A DNA stretch of 64,000 nt from Litorivicinus sp965656605 (GCA_965656605.1 CBFHLC010000005.1:9677-73676), one strand, 5' to 3'. Counted from the stretch's first letter, positions 8,962 to 17,501 are shown. Notes: a model not told the origin generated them from the sequence alone. Translations and numbers: made by a program.

Positions 8962-9665
8962 GCCGTGTGCTGTTAGGCGTCAATATCGACCACATTGCGA
9001 CCGTGCGAAACGCCCGTGGCGGCCAGTCGCCCTGTCCGGTCGAGGCGGCCTTAATTGCCGAGGCCAATGGCGCCGATGGCATCACCGCACACCTGCGCGA
9101 GGATCGTCGACACATTCAAGACCAAGATATCCGACGCCTGGCCCGTTCAATCTCGACCCACCTGAACTTCGAAATGGCCGTGACCGACGAGATGGTCTCG
9201 ATCGCCTGCGAGGTCCAGCCCAAGCACTGTTGCTTGGTGCCGGAAAAGCGCGAAGAGCTGACCACCGAAGGCGGCTTGGACGTGGTCGGCCAGTTTGAGC
9301 GGATTCAGGACGCCACACAAAAACTCAGCGCTGCTGGCATTGACGTCAGTTTGTTCATTGATCCGGACCGTGCCCAGCTGGATGCGGCCAAGGCGGCGGG
9401 CGCACCCACGGTGGAATTGCATACCGGGGCCTACGCCGAGGGTCGCGAGTCGATCGAGTTGCTGGCTGACGCCGTGCAATACGGCCAGAGCATCGGGCTG
9501 GTGATGAATGCGGGTCATGGTTTGGATCTAAGTAACGTCGCGCCGGTCGCGGCACTGCCTGGTATCAACGAGTTAAACATTGGCTACTCAATCATTGCTC
9601 GCGCGTTATTCGTCGGCCTGGACCGGGCCGTAGCCGAGATGCGACAGGCGATCGACCAAGCATGA
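8958..9665 (+). CDS. pdxJ: Pyridoxine 5'-phosphate synthase
   Basis: 235 residues. It opens with LLGVNIDHIATVRNARGG and has HLREDRRHI and the C-terminal GHGLDLSNV, all characteristic of PdxJ. It condenses deoxyxylulose 5-phosphate with 3-amino-1-phosphohydroxyacetone in de novo vitamin B6 synthesis. pdxB of the same pathway is at 53255. The ATG overlaps the recO stop. Confidence 0.96.
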   Translation: MSRVLLGVNIDHIATVRNARGGQSPCPVEAALIAEANGADGITAHLREDRRHIQDQDIRRLARSISTHLNFEMAVTDEMVSIACEVQPKHCCLVPEKREELTTEGGLDVVGQFERIQDATQKLSAAGIDVSLFIDPDRAQLDAAKAAGAPTVELHTGAYAEGRESIELLADAVQYGQSIGLVMNAGHGLDLSNVAPVAALPGINELNIGYSIIARALFVGLDRAVAEMRQAIDQA

Positions 9666-10003
9666 TTCGTGGGATTGGCACCGATCTGGCGCAAATCTCG
9701 CGCATTGCCAAGGCCATGCAAAACCCCCGTTTCATCGAGCGTGTTCTAACTGTCCACGAGCGATCCGCTGCGCCAGATCCAATGAGCGCAAACTGGTTAG
9801 CCAAGCGCTGGGCCGCCAAAGAAGCTGCCTCTAAGGCACTCGGCACGGGCATCAGTGCCGACGCCGGATTTCACGACTTCATTATTGGCAAAACGCAGGC
9901 CGGTGCACCCACCCTGCAGGTCGCCAAACACCCCGGCACATGGCACTTGTCGTTAAGCGACGATGGGGATTACGCCCAAGCCTTTGTGGTCTGGTCAGAC
10001 TAA
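9662..10003 (+). CDS. acpS: Holo-[acyl-carrier-protein] synthase
   Basis: 113 residues. GIGTDLAQISRI near the N-terminus (catalytic D) and WAAKEAASKALGTGI are the two AcpS signatures. It transfers 4'-phosphopantetheine from CoA to ACP. Start overlaps the pdxJ stop (ATGA). Last gene of the train, followed by terminator hairpins. Confidence 0.95.
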   Translation: MIRGIGTDLAQISRIAKAMQNPRFIERVLTVHERSAAPDPMSANWLAKRWAAKEAASKALGTGISADAGFHDFIIGKTQAGAPTLQVAKHPGTWHLSLSDDGDYAQAFVVWSD

Positions 10004-10011
10004 TTTCATTT

Positions 10012-10047
10012 GGCGTTTCAAAATAATGGAACGCCATTCCATTTTTT
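10012..10047 (+). terminator. Terminator after acpS, with an overlapping alternative hairpin
   Basis: Stem ATGGAA / TTCCAT (10026-10031, 10037-10042) with loop CGCCA runs straight into a T-tract, a good intrinsic terminator. An upstream stem GGCGTTTC / GGAACGCC (10012-10019, 10028-10035) uses part of the same sequence, so the two folds exclude each other. Confidence 0.7.
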
Positions 10048-10082
10048 ATTAGACTCAGCCTCATCACTTACAGGAGCACGCA

Positions 10083-12224
10083 ATGACAGCACGTACTCAG
10101 GTCGGCAATCTGAACATCGCGACCGAATTATTCGATTTTGTAAACGCCCAGGCACTGCCGGGCACAGGTCTGGATCAATCCGCTTTTTGGGCTGGCGTTG
10201 ACGCCTTGATTCACGAATTGGCGCCGGTCAATCGTGAGCTCGTTGCCAAGCGTGAAGTGATCCAGACTCAGCTGGATGAGTGGCACAAAGCCCAAAACGG
10301 CCATGACCCGGTTGCCTACAAAAAATTCCTGCAAGAGATCGGCTACCTGTTACCTGAACCTGCTGAGGTCAACGTAGTCACTGAAAACGTCGACGACGAA
10401 GTTGCTCGCATTGCAGGCCCTCAGCTGGTGGTGCCGGTCATGAACGCACGCTTTGCACTGAACGCAGCCAACGCACGTTGGGGCAGCTTGTACAACGCGC
10501 TATACGGGACCGATGCGATCAGCGATGAAGGCGGCGCGGCAGCAGGCAAGGAATACAATCCTGCACGTGGTCAAAAAGTTATCGATTTCGCCAAAGGCTT
10601 CTTGAACGAGAACTTCCCGCTAGCCAGCGGCAGCCATGCTGACGTGACCGGCTACAGCGTGGTTGACGGCGCATTGAGCCCAGCACTGGCTGACGCGTCA
10701 CAGTTCGCGGGTTTCCGCGGTGATGCAGCCAACCCCTCAGCAGTCCTGCTGGTCAACAACGGCCTGCACGTTGAAGTACAAATTGACCGCGCCGACCAGA
10801 TCGGTAGTGCGGATCCGGCGGGCGTCAAAGACCTGCTGATGGAAAGTGCTCTGACGGCGATCATGGACTGCGAAGATTCAATCGCGGCAGTTGACGCTGA
10901 AGACAAAGTTCAGGTCTACAAGAACTGGCTAGGTCTGATGGCCGGTAACTTGACCGAGCAGGTCACCAAAGGAGGCAAGACCTTTACCCGTGCCCTGAAC
11001 CCCGATCGTGAGTACACCGCAGCCGACGGCAGCAGCATGAAACTTCCCGGCCGCGCCCTGTTATTCGTGCGCAACGTAGGTCACCTGATGACCAACGAGG
11101 CGATCTTGGACAAGGACGGTAACGAAGCGCCCGAAGGCATCCTGGACGGTATCTTTACGGTGCTGTGTGCCATGCACGACTTGAACCGTGACAGCGACAC
11201 TAACAGCCGCGCCGGTAGCGTCTACATCGTCAAGCCCAAAATGCACGGCCCCGAGGAAGTCGCTTTCGCTAACCGTTTGTTCGGTGAAGTCGAAAAGCTG
11301 TTGGGCCTGCCTCAGTTCACTCTGAAAATGGGCATCATGGACGAGGAGCGCCGCACCACGGTTAACCTAAAAGCCTGTATTGCTCAGGCCACTCTGCGTG
11401 TGGTCTTCATCAACACCGGTTTCTTGGATCGTACCGGTGACGAGATACACACCTCGATGCAAGCGGGCGCCATGATACGCAAGGCAGACATGAAGGGCGC
11501 CGCCTGGATTGCAGCCTACGAGAACTGGAACGTGGACATCGGTCTGGAATGTGGTCTGCAGGGTCGCGCTCAGATCGGCAAGGGCATGTGGGCCATGCCG
11601 GATCTGATGGCTGACATGATCGAGCAAAAGAAAGGCCATCCGCTGGCCGGCGCCAACTGCGCCTGGGTCCCGTCACCCACCGCAGCCACTTTGCACGCAA
11701 TGCATTACCACGCGATCAACGTGTTCGACGTTCAAAATGAGCTGAAGAACCGCACCCGCGCTAGCATCGACGATATCCTGTCGATCCCCTTGGCCAGTGA
11801 CACCAACTGGAGCGATGCTGAAAAGCAGGCCGAGCTGGATAACAACGCCCAGGGCATCCTAGGCTACGTCGTGCGCTGGGTAGACCAGGGTATCGGTTGC
11901 TCAAAGGTCCCGGACATCAACAACGTAGGCCTGATGGAAGACCGCGCCACCCTGCGTATCAGTGCGCAGCATATGGCAAACTGGTTGACCCACGGCATCG
12001 TGACCGAGCAGCAAGTCATCGCCACGCTAGAAAAAATGGCAGCGGTCGTTGATCAGCAAAATGCCGGTGATCCTCTGTACCAGCCCATGGCCGGTAACTT
12101 CGAAAACTCAGTCGCTTTCCAAGCCGCAAAAGAGCTGGTCCTTGAAGGGGTGTCTCAGCCGTCAGGGTATACGGAACCGGTACTGCACCGTCGTCGCCTG
12201 GAACTAAAAGCGAAGACAGCCTAG
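10083..12224 (+). CDS. glcB: Malate synthase G
   Basis: 713 residues, the long G isoform. It has the family's MDCEDSIAAVDAEDK segment, GRALLFVRNVGHLMT and the C-terminal catalytic region. It condenses glyoxylate with acetyl-CoA to malate. Start ATG 10083 has AGGAG eight bases upstream. Isocitrate lyase (23473) and glycolate oxidase (42682) elsewhere in the window supply glyoxylate, so this is probably the shared exit from both routes. It stands alone; no other glc gene is adjacent. Confidence 0.96.
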   Translation: MTARTQVGNLNIATELFDFVNAQALPGTGLDQSAFWAGVDALIHELAPVNRELVAKREVIQTQLDEWHKAQNGHDPVAYKKFLQEIGYLLPEPAEVNVVTENVDDEVARIAGPQLVVPVMNARFALNAANARWGSLYNALYGTDAISDEGGAAAGKEYNPARGQKVIDFAKGFLNENFPLASGSHADVTGYSVVDGALSPALADASQFAGFRGDAANPSAVLLVNNGLHVEVQIDRADQIGSADPAGVKDLLMESALTAIMDCEDSIAAVDAEDKVQVYKNWLGLMAGNLTEQVTKGGKTFTRALNPDREYTAADGSSMKLPGRALLFVRNVGHLMTNEAILDKDGNEAPEGILDGIFTVLCAMHDLNRDSDTNSRAGSVYIVKPKMHGPEEVAFANRLFGEVEKLLGLPQFTLKMGIMDEERRTTVNLKACIAQATLRVVFINTGFLDRTGDEIHTSMQAGAMIRKADMKGAAWIAAYENWNVDIGLECGLQGRAQIGKGMWAMPDLMADMIEQKKGHPLAGANCAWVPSPTAATLHAMHYHAINVFDVQNELKNRTRASIDDILSIPLASDTNWSDAEKQAELDNNAQGILGYVVRWVDQGIGCSKVPDINNVGLMEDRATLRISAQHMANWLTHGIVTEQQVIATLEKMAAVVDQQNAGDPLYQPMAGNFENSVAFQAAKELVLEGVSQPSGYTEPVLHRRRLELKAKTA

Positions 12225-12249
12225 CCCCTTAGGCGTCGTTAAAATCGCA

Positions 12250-12301
12250 GCCGCGCTTTCTCACGTATAACGACATACGCTGCGGAGCGCGGCTTTATTT
12301 T
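12250..12301 (+). ncRNA. Structured RNA element / terminator-like stem-loop, copy 1
   Basis: Outer stem GCCGCGCT / AGCGCGGC (12250-12257, 12286-12293), internal loop TTCTCA opposite CTGCGG, inner stem CGTAT / ATACG, six-base loop, then TTTATTTTG. It is preceded by CGTTAAAAT (12237-12245). The layout is identical to copy 2 with compensating changes, which indicates selection on RNA structure. It may serve as the glcB terminator. I do not recognise a named family with certainty. Confidence 0.6.
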
Positions 12302-12374
12302 GCCTAGCCTGCGGAGCAATTCTGTCTTCGCTGGCCTAGTGGCGATAACGCACTCATACGGCGTTAAAAATGCG

Positions 12375-12425
12375 GGCGTCCATCCTCACATACGTTTAAG
12401 TATGCTGCGGTGGACGCCTTTTTTT
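12375..12425 (+). ncRNA. Structured RNA element / terminator-like stem-loop, copy 2
   Basis: Outer stem GGCGTCCA / TGGACGCC (12375-12382, 12411-12418), internal loop TCCTCA opposite CTGCGG, inner stem CATAC / GTATG, six-base loop, then seven T. It is preceded by CGTTAAAAAT (12362-12371). Compared with copy 1, four outer and two inner base pairs change on both sides while the internal loop stays nearly constant. Confidence 0.6.
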
Positions 12426-12507
12426 GCCTTGTCTGAGCGCGCTCTGCGCTCTTCCCAGATCGGTGGTGGGTCGGTTTCCTTTGATTCGGAGTAAATCGTA
12501 GCCCTTA

Positions 12508-12855
12508 ATGGCGCATATGCATCACTCGTCCTTCGGCATTGAATATCAAACCGAAAAAGGCCTGCAGCTGACTCGGCCACCCTTTAATAACGACGCGGCT
12601 CTTATCTCGGATCCGAACTCCTACGCGTATTCGCAGGCATTCGGGGCAGCTATGCGCAAGCGTAACGTCGAGGCTTTTGAATACGATTCGGCTCGCCATG
12701 CAGGCGGGGTGTGTATCGGACTGTTTACTCCTGCAGCGATTAAATCTACCCAGCCATAGCAGGTGTATCAGTGGATATGCCAGACCACCGAATCAGAGGT
12801 CGGTTGGCGATGTGTCGATACTGGCGAGGTCGTGATTATCACAGCCGCTGACTAG
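12508..12855 (+). pseudogene. RES-domain protein remnant (C-terminal part, interrupted by TAG)
   Basis: The frame encodes LQLTRPPFNNDAALISDP, then RKRNVEAFEYDSARHAGG and VCIGLFTPAAI, the C-terminal core pattern of RES-family NAD+ phosphorylases (toxins and related proteins). An in-frame TAG at 12757 interrupts it, yet the same frame continues with QVYQWICQTTESEVGWRC to the next stop at 12853, which also fits the family's tail. The N-terminal half, including its catalytic arginine region, is missing, and no Xre-type partner is nearby. I read it as a truncated, decayed gene. Confidence 0.7.
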
Positions 12856-13169
12856 CTTTGACACTTCAGATCTCGCGCAAACCTTGCCACGACAAAAAGA
12901 TTAGGGCCCGGTACTAATTGGGCCAGCAAGGCGTTCAGCCACAGCGTGCCATCACTAGGCAGAAAACCTGCGATCAGGCCGATCCCCATTACCTACACCT
13001 TGGGATTCACGTATTGAAAGCTGGCTGCCGCCCAAAAGCTAATCGGCCGCCCATCAGGGTCCGCACTGGGCATAGGCGCCGTCATGATCTTCCAAGCCAG
13101 ACACAGCAGATAACCGCTGCCTGCGACTTTTATAACGCTCTGAATAATCGGGCGGCTACCGAGGTAGCT
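12852..13169 (-). pseudogene. LysE/RhtB-family amino-acid exporter remnant
   Basis: Minus-strand frame reading IKVAGSGYLLCLAWKI, SADPDGRPISFWAAASFQ and VNPKV, stop at 12993, then in the same frame VMGIGLIAGFLPSDG. Family members read VNPKxWVM at this point, so the TAG replaces the conserved tryptophan. The N-terminal helices and the last helix are missing. The remnant points away from the MocR regulator at 13287, the usual regulator/exporter arrangement, so it was probably that regulator's target. Confidence 0.68.
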
Positions 13170-13286
13170 CCCGCGATGGATAAAGCTACAATCATAGATT
13201 GTCACTCTTTAATAGTTAATTGCGCCGTTGAGTTGCGTTGTATTTCAGGGGTACAAATAAATCAATCGTATAATTGGACGCTAACA

Positions 13287-14681
13287 ATGAGCGCTGAATG
13301 GATTCCTGAACTCGATCCCAAACTGCCGAAATATCGCGCGCTGTATCAGGCGATTCTGCAGGACATTGACGCGGGCAAGCTTAAAGTGGGGCAACGACTA
13401 CCGACACACCGATTCCTGGCCGAGGCGCTAGGTATCACGGTCGGTGTGGTTACCAAAGCCTACGCCCAAGCGGTCCGTGAGGGGCTGCTGCAAAGCCGGG
13501 TCGGCTCAGGAACCTTTGTTGGGCCGCAAAACAATGGCTACAGCCCATTTCCGCAAGAGGCTCGAGCCGCAGCAGGCATCATGGATTTGTCGGTCAGTAT
13601 TGTCCCTCCGAACCCGCGGCGCTCGGACGCGTTGGGCGAGGCGATGGCGGCTATCTCACAGGATAGCGAGCGACTCTTTGAAGGGGTGCAATACCAACAC
13701 GCCGAGGGTGAGTTGCAGGCGCGTCACGCGATGGCCTCGCTGATGGGGTTGTGTGGTATGCCGGTTGAGCCCAGTGAATTGATGCTAACCCTGGGCGGCC
13801 AGCACGGATTGGCGCTGTCGTGTGATGTGCTACTCAAAGCTGAAGGCCACCTTGCCGCGGCCGAGATGGGCTATCAAGGCATTGTCGGCTTGGCCCGCCT
13901 AAAAGCGCTCAAGCTGGTATCGATTCCGATGAAGGAAGGGCGTATCGATGTGGCCGCGATCGAAAGTCGCGCCCGTCAGCAGCGTATTGATGCGATCTAT
14001 GTAACGCCCGAGTTGCATAACCCAACAGGGGGCACACTTTCCCAGTGGGAGCGCGAGTGTCTGGTCTTGCTGGCCGAGCAATTTAACTTCTGGATCATTG
14101 AAGACGTCGTTCACACCGCCATTGGCGTGGATAAACCTGATTTCTTGTATCAGTTATCGCCGGATCGCGTGGTCACCGTGTTCAGCACCTCAAAACTTCT
14201 GGCAGGGGGATTACGCGTTGGAGCCATCCGTGTGCCTGAGTCACATCGGATGCAGTTCTCGTTGGCCATGAAAAGTCATTCGTGGATGGTGCCGCCTATG
14301 ATGGGGCAGGTGGTCACCCATTGGATGGAATCGGGCGAGCCTGAAAGGCTGTTGCAATGGCAGCGTCAAGAGGTGATCGCTCGTCAGGCCTTGGCACAGC
14401 GTTACCTAGGCCGATGGGTATCCCATGTGCCCGATCCGGGGTGTTTCTTTGTTTGGTTGAATGTCGACAAGCCCAATACGGCGGCGGGATTGACGTTTAA
14501 GCTGCTAGAGCATGGGATAAAGGTGGGTGTCGGCGCACCGTTTTGGATTGGCAATGGTCCGGCGCCCGAGACCATGCGCGTATGCCTATCCGCGGCCCGA
14601 ACCCGTGACGAGCTAGAAAACGCCTTGCGCCGCATCGCGCACATCATGGCGATCCAGCCCGAAGAGTTTGAAACGGTCTAA
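13287..14681 (+). CDS. MocR-type regulator (GntR HTH fused to aminotransferase fold)
   Basis: 464 residues. N-terminal winged helix of GntR type (~10-80, with LPTHRFLAEALGITVGVV) joined to a fold-type I aminotransferase-like domain (~110-450). The PLP-binding lysine is visible in FSTSKLLAGGLRVGAIR. MocR proteins bind PLP or an amino-acid adduct and usually control a neighbouring metabolic or export gene. Here that neighbour is a decayed LysE gene, so the current target is unknown. Start chosen at ATG 13287 where domain homology begins; the frame is open far upstream but antisense to the LysE remnant. Confidence 0.85.
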   Translation: MSAEWIPELDPKLPKYRALYQAILQDIDAGKLKVGQRLPTHRFLAEALGITVGVVTKAYAQAVREGLLQSRVGSGTFVGPQNNGYSPFPQEARAAAGIMDLSVSIVPPNPRRSDALGEAMAAISQDSERLFEGVQYQHAEGELQARHAMASLMGLCGMPVEPSELMLTLGGQHGLALSCDVLLKAEGHLAAAEMGYQGIVGLARLKALKLVSIPMKEGRIDVAAIESRARQQRIDAIYVTPELHNPTGGTLSQWERECLVLLAEQFNFWIIEDVVHTAIGVDKPDFLYQLSPDRVVTVFSTSKLLAGGLRVGAIRVPESHRMQFSLAMKSHSWMVPPMMGQVVTHWMESGEPERLLQWQRQEVIARQALAQRYLGRWVSHVPDPGCFFVWLNVDKPNTAAGLTFKLLEHGIKVGVGAPFWIGNGPAPETMRVCLSAARTRDELENALRRIAHIMAIQPEEFETV

Positions 14682-15679
14682 AGGTTGACGCTGGGAATTA
14701 GATTGCTGTCGATGCCGGCGTTGTTTTTAGCCAGGGCCTGTTCGGCGCGGTAGCTTGAACGCACCATGGGTCCGCTGACCACCTCAAGGAAGCCCATGTC
14801 CAGACCCCAATCGCGATACATCGCAAATTGCTCGGGTGTAACGTATCTAGCCACTTCCAAGTGGTTTTTGGTTGGTCGCAAGTACTGACCAAACGTAACG
14901 ATATCCACGTTGTGCGCTTTTAGGTCGGTCAGGACCTGACGGATCTCGTCTTCGGTCTCGCCCAATCCCAAAATTACAGAGGTCTTGGTCAGCATCGTTG
15001 GGCGGTGGGCCTTGGCATAAGCCAGCACCTCTAAGGTTTGTTGATAGCTAGCCCGAGGATCGCGCACTGGATGGGTCAGGCGCTCGACTGTCTCAACGTT
15101 TTGTGCGAACACCTCGATGCCTGAATCCACGATGGTTTCGACATCTTTCATCACGCCCTGAAAGTCAGGGGTCAGCACTTCAACGGCGGTTTCGGGGGTG
15201 CGTTGTTTGATCTCACGTACGGCCTGAGCGAAGTGTCCAGCACCGCCATCGTCGAGATCATCGCGGTTGACGCTGGTCAGTACGACATATTTCAGGCCCA
15301 TCAGTGCGACAGACTCAGCGGTGTTTTTAGGTTCGTCCTGATCCAACCAGCCTTTGGGGTTGCCGGTATCAACGCTGCAGAATTTACAGGCGCGGGTGCA
15401 CACGCTGCCCATTAGCATGATGGTCGCGGTACCTGCGCTCCAGCATTCGCCGATGTTGGGGCACATCGCTTCTTCGCAGACGGTGCTTAAACGATGCTTT
15501 TTAACCAGCTTTTTGACTTCGGTGTACACCTCGCCGCCGGCGGCCTGGAAACGCAGCCACTTGGGTTTATCGCCACGGGGTGCGATCGCGTCCGTTTGGT
15601 CCTTTTGGCCGTTTTTAATCGCCCGAATACCTTCGGCCGTTACGTGTTTGGTGCCTGATGCGATTTTTTTGTCAGTCAT
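14678..15679 (-). CDS. lipA: Lipoyl synthase
   Basis: 333 residues. Radical-SAM cluster CTRACKFC, plus the auxiliary cluster cysteines in CEEAMCPNIGECW, and the C-terminal RSSYRAE motif with the serine that ligates that cluster. It inserts two sulfurs into octanoyl groups on lipoyl domains. It lies 27 bases downstream of gcvH, whose product is one of its substrates; lipB is not adjacent. Its stop overlaps the convergent MocR stop. Confidence 0.97.
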   Translation of the reverse strand: MTDKKIASGTKHVTAEGIRAIKNGQKDQTDAIAPRGDKPKWLRFQAAGGEVYTEVKKLVKKHRLSTVCEEAMCPNIGECWSAGTATIMLMGSVCTRACKFCSVDTGNPKGWLDQDEPKNTAESVALMGLKYVVLTSVNRDDLDDGGAGHFAQAVREIKQRTPETAVEVLTPDFQGVMKDVETIVDSGIEVFAQNVETVERLTHPVRDPRASYQQTLEVLAYAKAHRPTMLTKTSVILGLGETEDEIRQVLTDLKAHNVDIVTFGQYLRPTKNHLEVARYVTPEQFAMYRDWGLDMGFLEVVSGPMVRSSYRAEQALAKNNAGIDSNLIPSVNL

Positions 15680-15706
15680 TACGCCAGTATATCCTGCGGG
15701 TGCGGG

Positions 15707-16078
15707 CTAGTCGCCCACGTGGTCTATGTACTCTTCAACGCTCATCAGGCTGTCCAGCTCACCCGGATCGCTCATTTCGATTTTGACGAACCAGGCCGAG
15801 CTCTCGGGGTCTTCGTTAATGGCTTCGGGCGCATCGTCCAGATCACGGTTAACGTTGATAATACGTCCACTCACCGGGGCGTAGACTTCACTGGCAGTTT
15901 TGACCGACTCGACGGTGGCGATTTTCTCGCCAGCAGACACCTCAATGTCCTCGTCTGGGAGTTCAACAAACACCACGTCGCCCAGCTGAGCTTGAGCAAA
16001 TTCGCTGATTCCGACGGTGACAACGCCATGGTCATCCGCGGCCCATTGGTGTTCTTCAGAAAAGCGCAATTCAGACAT
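15707..16078 (-). CDS. gcvH: Glycine cleavage system H protein
   Basis: 123 residues. The lipoyl-attachment lysine sits in ATVESVKTASEVYAPVSG (about residue 60). It shuttles the aminomethyl group between the P, T and L proteins of glycine cleavage. Strong Shine-Dalgarno GGGAG precedes the ATG. gcvT and gcvP are not in the window. It is co-directional with lipA and divergent from glyA, which links glycine cleavage to serine synthesis. Confidence 0.96.
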   Translation of the reverse strand: MSELRFSEEHQWAADDHGVVTVGISEFAQAQLGDVVFVELPDEDIEVSAGEKIATVESVKTASEVYAPVSGRIINVNRDLDDAPEAINEDPESSAWFVKIEMSDPGELDSLMSVEEYIDHVGD

Positions 16079-16230
16079 GTGGAGCTCCCGTTAGTGAGGG
16101 AGTGATTGTGACGTTCTTTTGGTCGCTTTCAAGGGGGAATGCGGCGGAAAAATGTAGGTGGTCTGGATACGCCAATCTCTAATATACTTCGCACCATCAT
16201 TTAATCGTCCCACCCTCAGGAGACACCGGA

Positions 16231-17481
16231 ATGTTCGCCAACACGACCTCGATAGATCAGTACGATCCAGAACTCGCCGCCAGCATGCAGGCCGAGACGC
16301 AGCGTCAAGAAGACCACGTGGAGTTGATTGCGTCAGAAAATTACACCAGCCCTCGGGTTATGGCGGCTCAAGGTAGTGTTTTGACTAACAAGTACGCCGA
16401 AGGTTATCCGGGCAAGCGTTACTACGGTGGGTGCGAATACGTCGATGTCGCCGAGAACTTGGCGATTGAACGTGCAAAAGAATTATTCGGTGCAGATTAT
16501 GCCAACGTGCAGCCCCATGCGGGATCACAGGCGAACCAGGCGGTATTTCTAGCGTTGCTGTCTGCAGGCGATACGGTCCTAGGCATGAGCCTGGATGCCG
16601 GCGGTCACTTGACCCACGGCTCGCATGTGAACTTCTCGGGCAAGACCTACAACGCGGTTCAGTACGGCATCGACGAGCAGGGCTTTGTCGATTACGACGA
16701 GATCCGTGCCAAGGCCCTTGAGCACAAGCCCAAAATGATCATCGCCGGTTTCAGTGCGTACTCACAGGTATTGGACTTTGCCAAGTTCCGCGAGATCGCG
16801 GACGAAGTGGGTGCTTACTTGCTAGTCGATATGGCGCACATTGCAGGCCTAGTGGCCGCGGGCGAATACCCCAATCCTGTGCCGCATGCTGACGTGGTCA
16901 CCACCACGACTCACAAAACATTACGCGGTCCCCGTAGCGGCCTGATTCTGGCCCGCTCGAACCCCGAGATTGAAAAGAAGCTGAACTCTGCGGTGTTCCC
17001 CGGCGGGCAGGGCGGTCCTTTGATGCACGTGATCGCAGCCAAGGCGGTCGCATTCAAAGAAGCAATGGAGCCCGAGTTCAAGGCCTACCAGCAGCAGGTC
17101 AAAAAGAACGCTAAAGCGATGGCCAAGGTCTTCATGGACCGTGGTTTTGACGTGATCAGCGGCGGAACTGAAAACCATCTGATGCTGGTGTCACTCGTGG
17201 CCAAGGGTATTACCGGCAAGGCGGCTGACGCAGCCTTGGGTCACGCTCACATCACCGTCAACAAGAACTCGGTTCCCAACGATCCGCAAAGCCCATTTGT
17301 GACCAGTGGTATTCGTGTAGGTACGCCCGCAGTGACCACTCGCGGCTTCGCCGAGGCCGAGTGCACCGAGCTGGCGGGCTGGATGTGTGACGTAATGGAC
17401 AACGTTGAAGACGAAAGTGTGATCGCCGACGTTGCCGGCAAGGTCCAGGCGTTGTGCGCACGGTTCCCTGTTTACGCGTAA
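16231..17481 (+). CDS. glyA: Serine hydroxymethyltransferase
   Basis: 416 residues. The PLP lysine is in VTTTTHKTLRGPRSG, and the N-terminal QEDHVELIASENYTSP is typical. It interconverts serine and glycine with tetrahydrofolate, feeding 5,10-methylene-THF to MetF (56054). Start has AGGAG upstream. The divergent gene is gcvH, 152 bases away; the gap holds a possible TATACT -10 (16183-16188) but no glycine riboswitch. Confidence 0.97.
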   Translation: MFANTTSIDQYDPELAASMQAETQRQEDHVELIASENYTSPRVMAAQGSVLTNKYAEGYPGKRYYGGCEYVDVAENLAIERAKELFGADYANVQPHAGSQANQAVFLALLSAGDTVLGMSLDAGGHLTHGSHVNFSGKTYNAVQYGIDEQGFVDYDEIRAKALEHKPKMIIAGFSAYSQVLDFAKFREIADEVGAYLLVDMAHIAGLVAAGEYPNPVPHADVVTTTTHKTLRGPRSGLILARSNPEIEKKLNSAVFPGGQGGPLMHVIAAKAVAFKEAMEPEFKAYQQQVKKNAKAMAKVFMDRGFDVISGGTENHLMLVSLVAKGITGKAADAALGHAHITVNKNSVPNDPQSPFVTSGIRVGTPAVTTRGFAEAECTELAGWMCDVMDNVEDESVIADVAGKVQALCARFPVYA

Positions 17482-17501
17482 GTTAGTTACATTTAAGTCG
17501 A

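Noticed and set aside
12300..12494. 64-codon ORF after malate synthase
   Set aside because: It crosses the second covarying stem-loop and has no family resemblance.
12918..13286. N-terminal extension of the MocR gene by 123 codons
   Set aside because: It lies antisense to the LysE remnant and is not protein-like; the GntR domain begins at 13287.
16079..16230. Glycine riboswitch between gcvH and glyA
   Set aside because: Looked for the conserved tandem-aptamer cores on both strands; none is present.
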